From contig NZ_QFRX01000001.1 of assembly GCF_003143935.1 (NCBI RefSeq), positions 3,570,162 through 3,634,161 on the forward strand: a stretch of 64,000 bases of DNA, read 5' to 3'. This DNA is from Streptomyces sp. Act143 (GTDB taxonomy: Bacteria > Actinomycetota > Actinomycetes > Streptomycetales > Streptomycetaceae). Under the pieces are notes generated by a model. The model was not told the DNA's origin and did not search any database. It was given only the letters and a program-made list of their open reading frames with translations. The position numbers were made by a program, and so were the translations under genes. Position 1 is the first letter of the stretch; the number at the start of each line of letters is the position of its first letter. Below, piece after piece: positions 42,590-50,748 of this stretch.

Positions 42590-44545
42590 TCACTTGACCT
42601 GGATCCACTTCGCTTCCGACGGGGTGCCGTCCGCGTCCGTCACGAACAGCATGTACCAGCCCGGCGGGACCAGGGTCGGGTCCTTCGGCACCTCGACCGT
42701 CACCGAGTGCGCGTCCTTGGTCAGGCCCAGTTCGATGGACCGCTGCTCGACGTCGGTGGTGTGGGTGACCGCGCTCGGCCGCATCAGCCGGGCCTTGACG
42801 ATCCGGTCGGGGTGGTCGGTGCGGTAGGTGGCCCGGCGGTCCTCGGGGAGGACCTCCGCGCCGTCCTGCAGTACGGGCCTGTCGGCGCCGGCCCTGTGCA
42901 GGGCGGGCGGCGTGAAGACCTCCATGCGCTGCTCGAAGTGGCCCAGCTTGGTGTTCTGCTGATCGTCGAAGAGCGGGTCGGAGCCGAAGGTGGCGACCCG
43001 GCCGTCGGGCAGCAGCAGCGCCTCCGAGTGGTAGTTGCGGCCGACCGTCGGGGACGCGGCCTCGTGGAAGACGTTGTCCTTGGGGTCGTAGAACTGGGCC
43101 TTGAGGATGTTGCTGGCGCTGCGGCCGCGGTAGTCCTCGGAGCCGTTGGAGGTGAACACGGTGTCGTCCGGCATGATCACGCTGTTCAGGTAGCGGGTGC
43201 CCTGCGGGAGGTTGGGGCCGTCCTTGAAGACGGGGTTGTCCTCCTTCAGGTCGACGACCGCCGTGCGCGGGGTCGACTTCTTGGACTCGCCGACGCCTCC
43301 GCCGCCGAGGATCATCACCTTCTGGTCCTGTGCGGGCGGCAGCAGCAGGGAGGCCGAGGTCTCCGTCTCGTCGGCGTCGCGCAGGCCCGGGACCTTCTGG
43401 AAGGTGTTGGTCTTCAGGTCCCACAGGCCGGGCTCGCGGCCCTTGTCGGCGGGGCCGTACCCGGCGTTGGAGGCCGGGTAGAACAGCTTGCCGCCCTTGG
43501 TGAGGAAGAGCGCGGGGTAGGTCGGGAAGTACCGTTTGGGGCCGCGCGACCACTTCTTGGTCTTCGGGTCGTAGATCTCGTTGTCACCGGGGTCGATCAC
43601 GCCGACGTCGTCGAGGCCGGAGACGGCGAGGACCCGGCCGTCGTCGAGGCCGACCAGGGTCGGGTACCAACGGGCCTTGTCCATCGGGTCGACGGGGATG
43701 TACCGCTCGGCGACCGGGTCGAACTCGTAGGCGGCGCGGATGCCCTGGAAGTCCTGCTTGTCGAGGGTGATCTTCTCCGAGAGGCCGTAGACGTTGTCGG
43801 CGTCCTTGCCGGTCAGGCCGACGACCTCGTACTGGGCCTGCTTCTCGGTGACCGACATCGCGCCCTTCTCCACGGCCTCCACGAAGACCCGGGCCTCGGA
43901 CGCCGTCACCCTCGTCTGCCAGGGCTGCATCACGCCGCGGGCGTTGTAGGTGATCTTGAACTTCTTCTTCGCCTTCGGGACGGTGACGTCGAACTTGGTG
44001 ACGTACTCGACCCCGGCGGGTGAGCGGAAGCGGGTGCCCTTCTTCAGGACCATCGCCTTGTCGGGGTTCTCGTTCTTCACCCGCATCCCGCCGCCGGCCC
44101 GGTCGATCTCGCCGTCGAGGAGTTCGTAGCGGGCGGTGCCACCGGCCACCAGCAGGCGGCCGTCGGGGAGTTGGGCGTGGCCGGAGCAGAAGAAGTCGTC
44201 CGGGGTGGGGATCTTCTTGAAGGTGTCGTCCTTCGGGTCCCACAGGATCGTGTCGAACGACCCCTCGTCGAATTTCTTCTGCTCGTTGCCGGAGCCCGCG
44301 ACGATGAGCACCTTGCCGGTGTGCAGCAGGGCCGCGTGGATGGCGTTGGTGCGGTACTCCTCCGGGATGTCGACGGTCGCCCAACTCCCGTACTTCGCCT
44401 GGTACTCGGGCTGCGCGATCTTGTACGCGTCGTACTGCTTCCCGGCGAAGTCCAGCGCGGCCGGGGCGTTGAGGCCGGCGAGGATGGCGATGCCGCCGAT
44501 GCCGAGAACGGTCTTCTTGGTCTTCTGGGACGGCTGGTAGGCCAT
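42590..44545 (-). CDS. glxA: GlxA, mononuclear copper radical oxidase
   Basis: A 651-residue galactose/glyoxal oxidase-fold protein with one N-terminal membrane segment (TVLGIGGIAILAGLNAPAALDF), so anchored and outward-facing. Predicted Cys-Tyr cofactor is Cys120 (DDFFCSGHAQ) with Tyr294 (DKARWYPTL). Copper ligands are Tyr505-His506 (GRNYHSEAL) and His595 (AVTHTTDVE), matching galactose oxidase Y495-H496-H581. In S. lividans GlxA is required with CslA to make the beta-glucan of hyphal tips and for morphogenesis. It ends with a GWYMLFVTDADGTPSEAKWIQV immunoglobulin-like domain. It starts 3 bp after cslA. Confidence 0.95.
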   Translation of the reverse strand: MAYQPSQKTKKTVLGIGGIAILAGLNAPAALDFAGKQYDAYKIAQPEYQAKYGSWATVDIPEEYRTNAIHAALLHTGKVLIVAGSGNEQKKFDEGSFDTILWDPKDDTFKKIPTPDDFFCSGHAQLPDGRLLVAGGTARYELLDGEIDRAGGGMRVKNENPDKAMVLKKGTRFRSPAGVEYVTKFDVTVPKAKKKFKITYNARGVMQPWQTRVTASEARVFVEAVEKGAMSVTEKQAQYEVVGLTGKDADNVYGLSEKITLDKQDFQGIRAAYEFDPVAERYIPVDPMDKARWYPTLVGLDDGRVLAVSGLDDVGVIDPGDNEIYDPKTKKWSRGPKRYFPTYPALFLTKGGKLFYPASNAGYGPADKGREPGLWDLKTNTFQKVPGLRDADETETSASLLLPPAQDQKVMILGGGGVGESKKSTPRTAVVDLKEDNPVFKDGPNLPQGTRYLNSVIMPDDTVFTSNGSEDYRGRSASNILKAQFYDPKDNVFHEAASPTVGRNYHSEALLLPDGRVATFGSDPLFDDQQNTKLGHFEQRMEVFTPPALHRAGADRPVLQDGAEVLPEDRRATYRTDHPDRIVKARLMRPSAVTHTTDVEQRSIELGLTKDAHSVTVEVPKDPTLVPPGWYMLFVTDADGTPSEAKWIQVK

Positions 44546-44548
44546 GGC

Positions 44549-46315
44549 CTAGTTGCCTCCTGTCGTGGTGCTGGAGGTGGTGGCGAGGGCGGGTTCGGCG
44601 CCGTCGACGACCCGGGCGGTCGCGTGCAGCGACTGCCGCTCCCGGCGCTCCTTGAGGAGCGTGGCCGCCCAGATCCCCACCGGGGCCAGCGATATGACCA
44701 TCGCGAGGACCGCCCAGGTGCGCATGGCCACATGGGTGTGGTCGAGGACGACCGAGGCGGCCAGCGAGGTGGCGAGGAGGGCCGCCCAGAAGAGGTGGAT
44801 ACGGAAGGTGAGCAGCCGGTCAGGGCTGGCGTCCCCGCCCTTGGGGGTGACGACGAAGCGGCTGGGCCGGCGGATCAGCGCCTCACCGAAGGACTTGAGG
44901 TAGATGGGCGCCGAGAGGGCCGACATCGCCATCCCGGCCAGGCCTCCCGAGCCCTCGGGCTCGTGCGGGGAGACGTTGTGCCGGCGGTTCCACAGGTACA
45001 GGCCGATCTGGAGGGCGGCGGCGTCGCTGTAGAGCATCAGCCAGACGGAGGCGGCGACCTGGGTGCCGGAGGCGCCGAACCAGAGGAAGAGGAAGCAGCT
45101 CAGGATGCCGAGGAACCAGTTGACGGCCGTCATCGGGTAGTAGACCAGCATCAGCGTGTAGGAGAACAGCCGCCCGGGAGGCATGGTGAACGGCGCCTTC
45201 CAGTACTGCTTGAACAGCGTCTCGTACGTCCCCCGCGACCAGCGCATCTGCTGGGTGAAGAAGTCCGTCCAGGAGGCCGGCCCCTCACCCACGGCGAGCA
45301 CGTCGGGGGTGTAGACGGAACGCCAGTGGTGGCGGGTCCTCGGGTTGCGGTGCCGGTGCAGTTCGAAGCCGGTGGCCATGTCCTCGGTGATGGAGTCGTA
45401 CAGCCCGCCGATCTGCTTGACGGCCGCGATCCGTACGACGTTGTTGGTGCCGACGAACATCGGTGAGCGGTAGCGGTTGCCGGCCCGCTGGATCAGCGCG
45501 TGGAAGAGGAACTGCTGCGACTCGGCGGCCTTGGTGACGGGGTTGTGGTAGTTGCCGTACACCTGCGGTCCGACGACGAAGGCGACGTCCGGGTCCCGGA
45601 AGTAACCCATCATCCGTTCCAGGAAGTTGGGCACCGGGACGTGGTCGGTGTCGACCGAGGCGAAGAAGTCGTAGTCGTCGCCGTGCCGGGCGATCCACGC
45701 GTTGTAGTTGCCGTGCTTGGTGCGGGCCTTGTGGGCGCCCTTGGGGCGGTTCCACTCCGGGACGCCGTGCCGGGTGAAGTGCCGCACGCCGAGCTCCGCG
45801 CACAGGGCCTTCGCCTGTGCGTCGTCCCCTTCGTCGAGAAGCCAGACGTCGAGCGGGCCGGTGTGGGTGACCCGCACGGCGCCTTCGAGGGTGGCGCGGA
45901 CCATCGAGAGGGGTTCCTTGCCCGGGACGTACGTCGTGAGGAAGGCGACGCGGGTGCCGGGTTCGGGGGTGACGGGGACGGGGTCGCGGGCGACGAGGGT
46001 CGCGTGTGCCACGGAGGCGACGTTGACGACCATGAACAGCTCGATGAGCCCGATGGCTACGAGCATCGCGATGTCGAGCCCGACCATCCACTCGTCGCCG
46101 CCCTCGCGCTCGACCCAGTGGGTCGGCCAGACCAGGTAGACCAGCAGGACGCCGGTGAGCAGGGGCGCGAGGGTCATCAGGACGATGGCGCGTATTCGGT
46201 GGGGCTCGCGGGAGAGGAGCGAGGTGTACTGCACCTGGTACGACGTGCCCGACGGCTCGGTGAGCGGCCCGGCGAGTCGGCTGTAGGTGTCGTAGTCGTA
46301 GCCCTCCGGCCGCAC
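44549..46315 (-). CDS. cslA: Cellulose synthase-like GT2 glycosyltransferase CslA
   Basis: A 588-residue membrane glycosyltransferase. Two N-terminal helices (about 42-63 and 78-100) precede the GT2 domain, whose motifs are Asp161 (WLLDEGDD), DTD at 222-224, TED at 310-312 and QQMRW at 355-359, a complete set for processive beta-glycan synthesis. Four to five C-terminal helices form the exit channel. In Streptomyces CslA makes a beta-glucan at hyphal tips. GTG 46315 is selected because GGAGG lies just upstream; an in-frame start at 46363 is less likely. glxA follows after 3 bp. Confidence 0.94.
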   Translation of the reverse strand: MRPEGYDYDTYSRLAGPLTEPSGTSYQVQYTSLLSREPHRIRAIVLMTLAPLLTGVLLVYLVWPTHWVEREGGDEWMVGLDIAMLVAIGLIELFMVVNVASVAHATLVARDPVPVTPEPGTRVAFLTTYVPGKEPLSMVRATLEGAVRVTHTGPLDVWLLDEGDDAQAKALCAELGVRHFTRHGVPEWNRPKGAHKARTKHGNYNAWIARHGDDYDFFASVDTDHVPVPNFLERMMGYFRDPDVAFVVGPQVYGNYHNPVTKAAESQQFLFHALIQRAGNRYRSPMFVGTNNVVRIAAVKQIGGLYDSITEDMATGFELHRHRNPRTRHHWRSVYTPDVLAVGEGPASWTDFFTQQMRWSRGTYETLFKQYWKAPFTMPPGRLFSYTLMLVYYPMTAVNWFLGILSCFLFLWFGASGTQVAASVWLMLYSDAAALQIGLYLWNRRHNVSPHEPEGSGGLAGMAMSALSAPIYLKSFGEALIRRPSRFVVTPKGGDASPDRLLTFRIHLFWAALLATSLAASVVLDHTHVAMRTWAVLAMVISLAPVGIWAATLLKERRERQSLHATARVVDGAEPALATTSSTTTGGN

Positions 46316-46420
46316 AGCGCCCTCCAGTGATTGAAACGCCCGATATGCCCGATATGCACACAAAAGTGGAGTTTCTCGGGCGTGTCGAACTGGGAGGGTC
46401 CAGCCGGGCGACCCGTGCGG

Positions 46421-47329
46421 TCAGAGGCGCGGGGCCCCGGTCACGGACATCACCAGCGAGTACAGCGAGGTGGTGGCGGCGATGAACAGGCGGTTGTTCC
46501 GCGGGCCGCCGAAGGCGATGTTGGCGACCGGCTCGGGCACCCGCAGCCGGCCGATGAGGGTGCCGTCGGGGTCGTAGCAGTGGACCCCGTCGGCGAGGGC
46601 GGCGGCCCACAGGCGGCCCTGGTCGTCGAGGCGGATGTTGTCGAAGTGCACGCCCCCGCGGGCCTCGGCGAAGACCTTGCCGCCGGTGAGCGTGCCGTCG
46701 TCACGGACGTCGTAGACGTGGATGCGGGCGGCCCGCGAGTCGGAGACGTACAGCCGCCGCTCGTCCGGGGACAGGATGACGCCGTTGGGGCCGTCGAAGC
46801 CCTCGGCGGCGAGGTGCACCTCCCCCGTCACCGGGTCGATCCGGTAGACGTTGCACGCGCCGATCTCGGACTCGGCGCGATGCCCCTCGTAGTCGGTGAG
46901 GATGCCGAAGTCCGGGTCGGAGAACCAGATCGTGCCGTCGGAGCGCACGACCGAGTCGTTCGGGGAGTTGAGCCGCCTGCCGGCCCAGTGCGTGGCCAGG
47001 ACGGTGACCGTGCCGTCGGCCTCGGTGCGGGTGACCCGGCGGTTGCCCTGCTCGCACGTCACCAACCGGCCCTGCCGGTCGAGGGTGTTGCCGTTGCTGT
47101 GTCCGGCCGGGGCGCGGAACACCCCGACGCCGCCGGTGGCCTCGTCCCAGCGCAGGATGCGGTCGTTGGGGATGTCGCTCCAGATCAGCTGCCGCCACGC
47201 GGGCAGATACAGCGGCCCCTCGGCCCAGCGGCAGCCGTCGTGCAGCACCTCCAGCCTGCTGTCGCCGAGCGTGCAACGCCCGGTGCGGAAGCGGTCGTCC
47301 AGGATCTCGTACAGGCCGTCGGTGGACAT
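46421..47329 (-). CDS. SMP-30/gluconolactonase-like protein
   Basis: A 302-residue six-bladed beta-propeller. Motifs: LEVLHDGCRWAEGPLYLPAWRQLIWSDIPNDRILRWDEATG at the start with the metal-binding Glu, NGNTLDRQGRLVTCEQGNRRVTR, LNSPNDSVVRSDGTIWFSDPDFGI and GPNGVILSPDERRLYVSDS with the catalytic Asp. Members hydrolyse sugar lactones or related esters with Ca2+ or Zn2+. The start is ATG 47329. It lies between cslA and a TetR gene, all on the minus strand, but the 105-bp gap to cslA makes co-transcription uncertain. Confidence 0.9.
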   Translation of the reverse strand: MSTDGLYEILDDRFRTGRCTLGDSRLEVLHDGCRWAEGPLYLPAWRQLIWSDIPNDRILRWDEATGGVGVFRAPAGHSNGNTLDRQGRLVTCEQGNRRVTRTEADGTVTVLATHWAGRRLNSPNDSVVRSDGTIWFSDPDFGILTDYEGHRAESEIGACNVYRIDPVTGEVHLAAEGFDGPNGVILSPDERRLYVSDSRAARIHVYDVRDDGTLTGGKVFAEARGGVHFDNIRLDDQGRLWAAALADGVHCYDPDGTLIGRLRVPEPVANIAFGGPRNNRLFIAATTSLYSLVMSVTGAPRL

Positions 47330-47380
47330 GGGGTCCTCTCGGATCGGGGCGTCCTGCGGGTCGGGGCGTCCTGCGGGTCG

Positions 47381-48031
47381 TCAACGCCGGTTCGTGCGCC
47401 GCAGATGATGCCGTACCGCACGCTGGGCCACCGGGCCCAGTTCCTCCAACGCGGCGACCAGAGCGCCCAGTTGCTCCAGCGCGTCCAGCGCGGCCGTCGC
47501 ACCCGGCAGGTCCACGCCCTCGTACAGCTCGATGCCCACGAAGGACGCGGCGACCGCCTTCGCCAGCCCCGCAGGGTCGGTGAACTCCTCGAACGGGGTG
47601 CCCGCGAGCACCCTTCGGAGGACCTTCTCGATCTCGATGATCCACGACTCCAGGCCGGCCGCGGTGGCCGTCGCGAGGCTCTCGTGGGTCTGGGCGCCGG
47701 CCAACAGCTGCCCGAGGAGGGCGACATGGCCGCCGGAGCGCTCCTCCTCATGGATCTGCCGCCCCACCACGAGGAGCTCGGAGAGCGAGGTGACCTGGTC
47801 GAAGCGCGGGCGGTAGCGGGACACGGCCTGCTCGGCGCCGTACCGGCAGGCCGCCGCGAGGAGTTCGTCGACCGAGCCGAAGTGGTAGAAGACCAGGGCC
47901 TGATTGACGCCCGCGGCGGAGGCGATCGTGCGGGCCGACGCCTTCGCGATGCCCTGGTCGACGAGGGTCCGCAGGGCGCCCTCCAGCAGCTTGGTCTTGG
48001 TCTCCTGCGCCTTCGCGGTCTCGGGGCTCAC
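47381..48031 (-). CDS. TetR-family transcriptional regulator
   Basis: A 216-residue TetR protein. The HTH (KTKLLEGALRTLVDQGIAKASARTIASAAGVNQALVFYHFGSVDELLAAA) is at residues about 12-60. The GTG start at 48031 overlaps the DUF4166 stop codon by 4 bp, so the regulator is the third gene of an operon with the SRPBCC and DUF4166 proteins. Two TTTGAGC/GCTCAAA palindromes at the operon promoter are its likely operators, making an auto-repressing unit. Confidence 0.92.
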   Translation of the reverse strand: MSPETAKAQETKTKLLEGALRTLVDQGIAKASARTIASAAGVNQALVFYHFGSVDELLAAACRYGAEQAVSRYRPRFDQVTSLSELLVVGRQIHEEERSGGHVALLGQLLAGAQTHESLATATAAGLESWIIEIEKVLRRVLAGTPFEEFTDPAGLAKAVAASFVGIELYEGVDLPGATAALDALEQLGALVAALEELGPVAQRAVRHHLRRTNRR

Positions 48032-48834
48032 GCGCGCGACTCCTCGCGGACCGGACGCAGGCCGGGACGGACACCGCAGGACCGGATGTCGCTGTACGTC
48101 GCCCGGAAGGAACCCTCGTAGCCGAAGAGGGGCCCGAAGTACTTGTTGACGACCCTGACCCGGATGCGGAAGCGGCCCGAGTGGTCGTCGTAGGACTCAC
48201 GGACCTCCGCCGTGGCGCCGATCAGCTCGGGCACCCGGACGTCCACCACGCCCTCCCGGAAGCGGTGTTCGCCGGAACGGATGAGCAGGGAGCCGTCGGG
48301 CTCGGCGTGGAAGTGGAGGTCGCTGGCGAGGTGCTGGTGGGTGCCGAGGTAGTCGAGGACGCGGTCGCCCTTGGGGCTCAGGACCATCTGGGCGTCGAAG
48401 CGGCGGGGGCGGCCGGGCAGGTCGAAGGTGCGCACGAAGGTCACCGTCTCACGGCCGTGGGTGTCGGTGTACGGCACGTTCTCGATGACGAAGGGGACGT
48501 TGCGGCCGGTGCGCGGGACGAGGATGTTCCGGGTGGTGCCGAGCGCGAGGAACGGCTTGACGAACGCCCCGCCGTGCCAGATGCGGTCCATGACCCCCCG
48601 GCCGGTACAGGCCTCACCACTCGCCAGCCCCACCGAGAAGCGGCGCTGGAGCTGAGGGTGGAGGTCATCGAAGGCCGGGCCCATCACGGTACGGAAGATG
48701 GAGGCCGGGGCGGGCCTTCCGGAGGGGGTGGGATTTCCGGAGGGGGCGGGGTGCCCGGTCGCCGTCAGGTCGCCGGAGCAGGCGGAGTGCCCGGTCTCCG
48801 TCAGGTCGCCGGAAGGCTCGGGGCGCGTGGTCAT
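48028..48834 (-). CDS. DUF4166 protein
   Basis: A 268-residue soluble protein. The first 45 residues are low-complexity near-repeats (SGDLTETGH, SGDLTATGH, SGNPTPSGR) encoded by DNA direct repeats near 48710-48830. The rest matches DUF4166: IFRTVMGPAFDDLHPQLQRRFS, RGVMDRIWHGG, IENVPYTDTHGRETVTFVRTFDL, FFGPLFGYEGSF-like end. Its function is unknown; DUF4166 is often fused to or adjacent to SRPBCC or saccharopine-dehydrogenase-like proteins. It overlaps both neighbours by 4 bp. Confidence 0.85.
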   Translation of the reverse strand: MTTRPEPSGDLTETGHSACSGDLTATGHPAPSGNPTPSGRPAPASIFRTVMGPAFDDLHPQLQRRFSVGLASGEACTGRGVMDRIWHGGAFVKPFLALGTTRNILVPRTGRNVPFVIENVPYTDTHGRETVTFVRTFDLPGRPRRFDAQMVLSPKGDRVLDYLGTHQHLASDLHFHAEPDGSLLIRSGEHRFREGVVDVRVPELIGATAEVRESYDDHSGRFRIRVRVVNKYFGPLFGYEGSFRATYSDIRSCGVRPGLRPVREESRA

Positions 48835-49592
48835 CGCTGGTTCTCCAGGGTGCTCAGGAGCCGGGGTGCGTGGACGCGGGTGGCGGGGCGGCGCAGGCAG
48901 CGGCGGGCGGCCGGGGTGCCGGGCAGGGGCGGGGCGAGCAGGGCCAGCGCGAAGGCGACCAGGGTGAGCGTGGGCATCCAGTAGAAGAAGAGCGGCGCGA
49001 GCGGCCCGGTCAGCCGCAGCAGGCTGCCGAACCCGAAGCCCGTGCACGCGAAGACCATCACCAGCGCCCGCCCCGCCATCTCCAGCAGCCAGTTCGCCCG
49101 CGCCCGCTCCGGTGTGATCCCGCGCTCCAGCCACAGCCGGAGCCGGTCGAAGGACCAGGCCGTCGCCCACCCCATGAGCGGTCGGAACAGCAGCCGGTCG
49201 GCGCACGTGCCGAAGGCGCCCCAGCGGGGCCGGTAGTCGTAGCCGGTCAGGAAGCGGACTCCGTCGCCGTCCGGGACGTAGCGCCAGTAGCCGCTGCCCT
49301 CGGCGAGGAGGGACAGCGGGTGCGGGGAGGAGAAGCGGAGGGCGGAGGTGCGCGTACCGTCGGGCCGCTCCTTCTCGCCGGCGGAGACCCCGGTCCCGGC
49401 GACGGTGAGGAAGGGCAGCACGCGCGTGGCGTACCGGAAGCGCTGCGGCTCCCCGTCCGCGCGCGGGAGGTAGTCGATCTCGGTGAAGCGCAGGTCCCAG
49501 CGCTGGTGCTCGGACGGCTGCTGTGTGCGGGACCACACGTCGTCGAGATCGGCGCGGATGTGCGCCTCTATGTAGAGGCTGTTGTGACCCAT
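48831..49592 (-). CDS. SRPBCC-domain membrane protein
   Basis: A 253-residue protein. Residues 1-145 form a START/SRPBCC-like beta-grip domain (YIEAHIRADLDDVWSRTQQPSEHQRWDLRFTEIDYL). The second part has two or three membrane segments (ALVMVFACTGFGFGSLL, PLFFYWMPTLTLVAFALALLAPPLP), so the lipid-like ligand domain is membrane-tethered. ATG 49592 follows GGGGGAATCAG. It is the first gene of an operon with DUF4166 and a TetR regulator. Confidence 0.85.
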   Translation of the reverse strand: MGHNSLYIEAHIRADLDDVWSRTQQPSEHQRWDLRFTEIDYLPRADGEPQRFRYATRVLPFLTVAGTGVSAGEKERPDGTRTSALRFSSPHPLSLLAEGSGYWRYVPDGDGVRFLTGYDYRPRWGAFGTCADRLLFRPLMGWATAWSFDRLRLWLERGITPERARANWLLEMAGRALVMVFACTGFGFGSLLRLTGPLAPLFFYWMPTLTLVAFALALLAPPLPGTPAARRCLRRPATRVHAPRLLSTLENQR

Positions 49593-49617
49593 CTGATTCC
49601 CCCAGGTCAGCCCATCG

Positions 49618-49678
49618 TTTGAGCGACTGCTCAAACTCTCAGCTCCAGAAAGTACACCTCTTTGAGCGATCGCTCAAA
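49618..49678 (-). promoter_or_regulatory. Operon promoter with two TetR-type palindromes
   Basis: Two 18-bp palindromes, TTTGAGC-GACT-GCTCAAA (49618-49635) and TTTGAGCG-AT-CGCTCAAA (49661-49678), are centred 43 bp apart. On the minus strand TTGAGC (49677-49672), inside the second palindrome, and TACTTT (49654-49649) are 17 bp apart and form a good promoter. The other palindrome lies just after the predicted start point, so occupancy of either blocks transcription. Confidence 0.75.
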
Positions 49679-49693
49679 CACACGGCACGAGAA

Positions 49694-49719
49694 AACCCCG
49701 GCCCGCGCGGGCCGGGGTT
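49694..49719 (-). terminator. 26-bp perfect palindrome, terminator
   Basis: AACCCCGGCCCGC and its exact reverse complement abut without spacer. It lies 24 nt past the stop codon of the thiamine-binding protein gene on the minus strand and just upstream of the SRPBCC operon promoter. Confidence 0.75.
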
Positions 49720-49742
49720 CACCGGAATACGGAACGGCGCGT

Positions 49743-50036
49743 CTACTCGGCGAGGTGCCGCTCGACCGTCTCCACCTTGGAGGTCAGTCCGTCGGTGACG
49801 CCGGGACGGATGTCCGCCTTGAGGACCAGGGACACACGCGGCGCGCGGGCCTCGACGGCGGCGACGGCACGCTTCACCACGTCCATCACCTCGTCCCACT
49901 CCCCCTCGATCGAGGTGAACATCGCGTCGGTGCGGTTCGGCAGACCGGACTCGCGCACGACCCGGACGGCGTCGGCGACGTACTCCCCCACGTCCTCGCC
50001 GACCCCCAGCGGCGTCACGGAGAAGGCGACGATCAC
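49743..50036 (-). CDS. MTH1187-family thiamine-binding protein
   Basis: A 97-residue ferredoxin-like-fold protein. MIVAFSVTPLGVGEDVGEYVADAVRVVRESGL, the TDAMFTSIEGEWDEVMDVV segment and SLVLKADIRPG match the MTH1187/YkoF superfamily, which binds thiamine or its pyrimidine moiety. GTG 50036 overlaps the DUF3817 stop codon (GTGA). A strong terminator follows. Partner transporter genes are not visible nearby. Confidence 0.88.
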   Translation of the reverse strand: MIVAFSVTPLGVGEDVGEYVADAVRVVRESGLPNRTDAMFTSIEGEWDEVMDVVKRAVAAVEARAPRVSLVLKADIRPGVTDGLTSKVETVERHLAE

Positions 50037-50380
50037 GAGGTCTTCACCGCCTGCTCCTGACGCGCGCGGGAGGCGATGACCGCGTCCTCGGCCTCGCGCC
50101 GGAGCTTGCGCTCCGCGAAGAAGCCGCCGGTGGGCAGGACCGAGAGGACGAAGTAGAGGGCGGCGGTGCCGAGGGGCCACTTCGCGCGGTTCCAGGCGTC
50201 CGCCCAGAAGACCACGTACAGGACGAAGAGAACGCCGTGCACCATGCCCATGACCGGGACCGCGTTGAAGTCGGTGGTCCGCTTCAGCACCGAGCAGACG
50301 AGCAGAAGCAGGAAGGACACCGCCTCCGGGGCGGAGACGAGGCGGAGGCGGCGGAGGGCGCTGGCGGTCTTGATGTCCAC
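50033..50380 (-). CDS. DUF3817 small membrane protein, second copy
   Basis: A 115-residue paralogue of the protein at 38229-38567. It has helices PEAVSFLLLLVCSVL, GMVHGVLFVLYVVFWADAW and LYFVLSVLPTGGFFAERKL, with the same HG and FFAERK signature. It starts at ATG 50380 and is coupled to the MTH1187-family gene. A 7-bp dyad, GTTTGTG-N8-CACAAAC (50423-50444), about 40 bp upstream is a possible operator. Confidence 0.88.
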   Translation of the reverse strand: MDIKTASALRRLRLVSAPEAVSFLLLLVCSVLKRTTDFNAVPVMGMVHGVLFVLYVVFWADAWNRAKWPLGTAALYFVLSVLPTGGFFAERKLRREAEDAVIASRARQEQAVKTS

Positions 50381-50515
50381 GGGTCACCTTCGGTGGGAGT
50401 TGCGTCGAGAGGGGGCCTGCCGGTTTGTGAACACATGCACAAACGTTCGTCCATTGTGGCAAACGGCTGAGCGGAGGCAGGCTCGGGGGGTCCGCGGAGA
50501 CACTGAGGAGTGGGT

Positions 50516-50668
50516 GTGCGGTTCGTCTTCTTCATGACCCTGCCGGGCCTTGTGGTGCTGCTCACCGTGCCGGCCTTAGTCGACCAGCTGTTGCTGCGGG
50601 CCGGCCGGTCGGGGGCGCCGCCCTGGCGGAACGCGGGGCGGATCCGCGTTCGGGGTGCGCGCGGCTGA
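50516..50668 (+). CDS. Small hydrophobic protein, DUF6191-like and possibly truncated
   Basis: A 50-codon frame reading MRFVFFMTLPGLVVLLTVPALVDQ then LLLRAGRSGAPPWRN and a short basic tail. GTG 50516 is preceded by GAGGAG 4 nt upstream. The first 38 residues resemble the membrane head of DUF6191 proteins, which I recall as about 100 residues, so this one may have lost its tail. A hairpin (CTGATC with GATCAG, plus CCCCTAGGGG) overlaps the stop codon at 50665-50689. Confidence 0.5.
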   Translation: MRFVFFMTLPGLVVLLTVPALVDQLLLRAGRSGAPPWRNAGRIRVRGARG

Positions 50669-50748
50669 TCCCCCTAGGGGCCCGATCAGGGTCCGTCTCC
50701 ACCCACGGGCCCTGTCGGCAATGCCTTGCCGCGGGCTACCTTCGCAGC

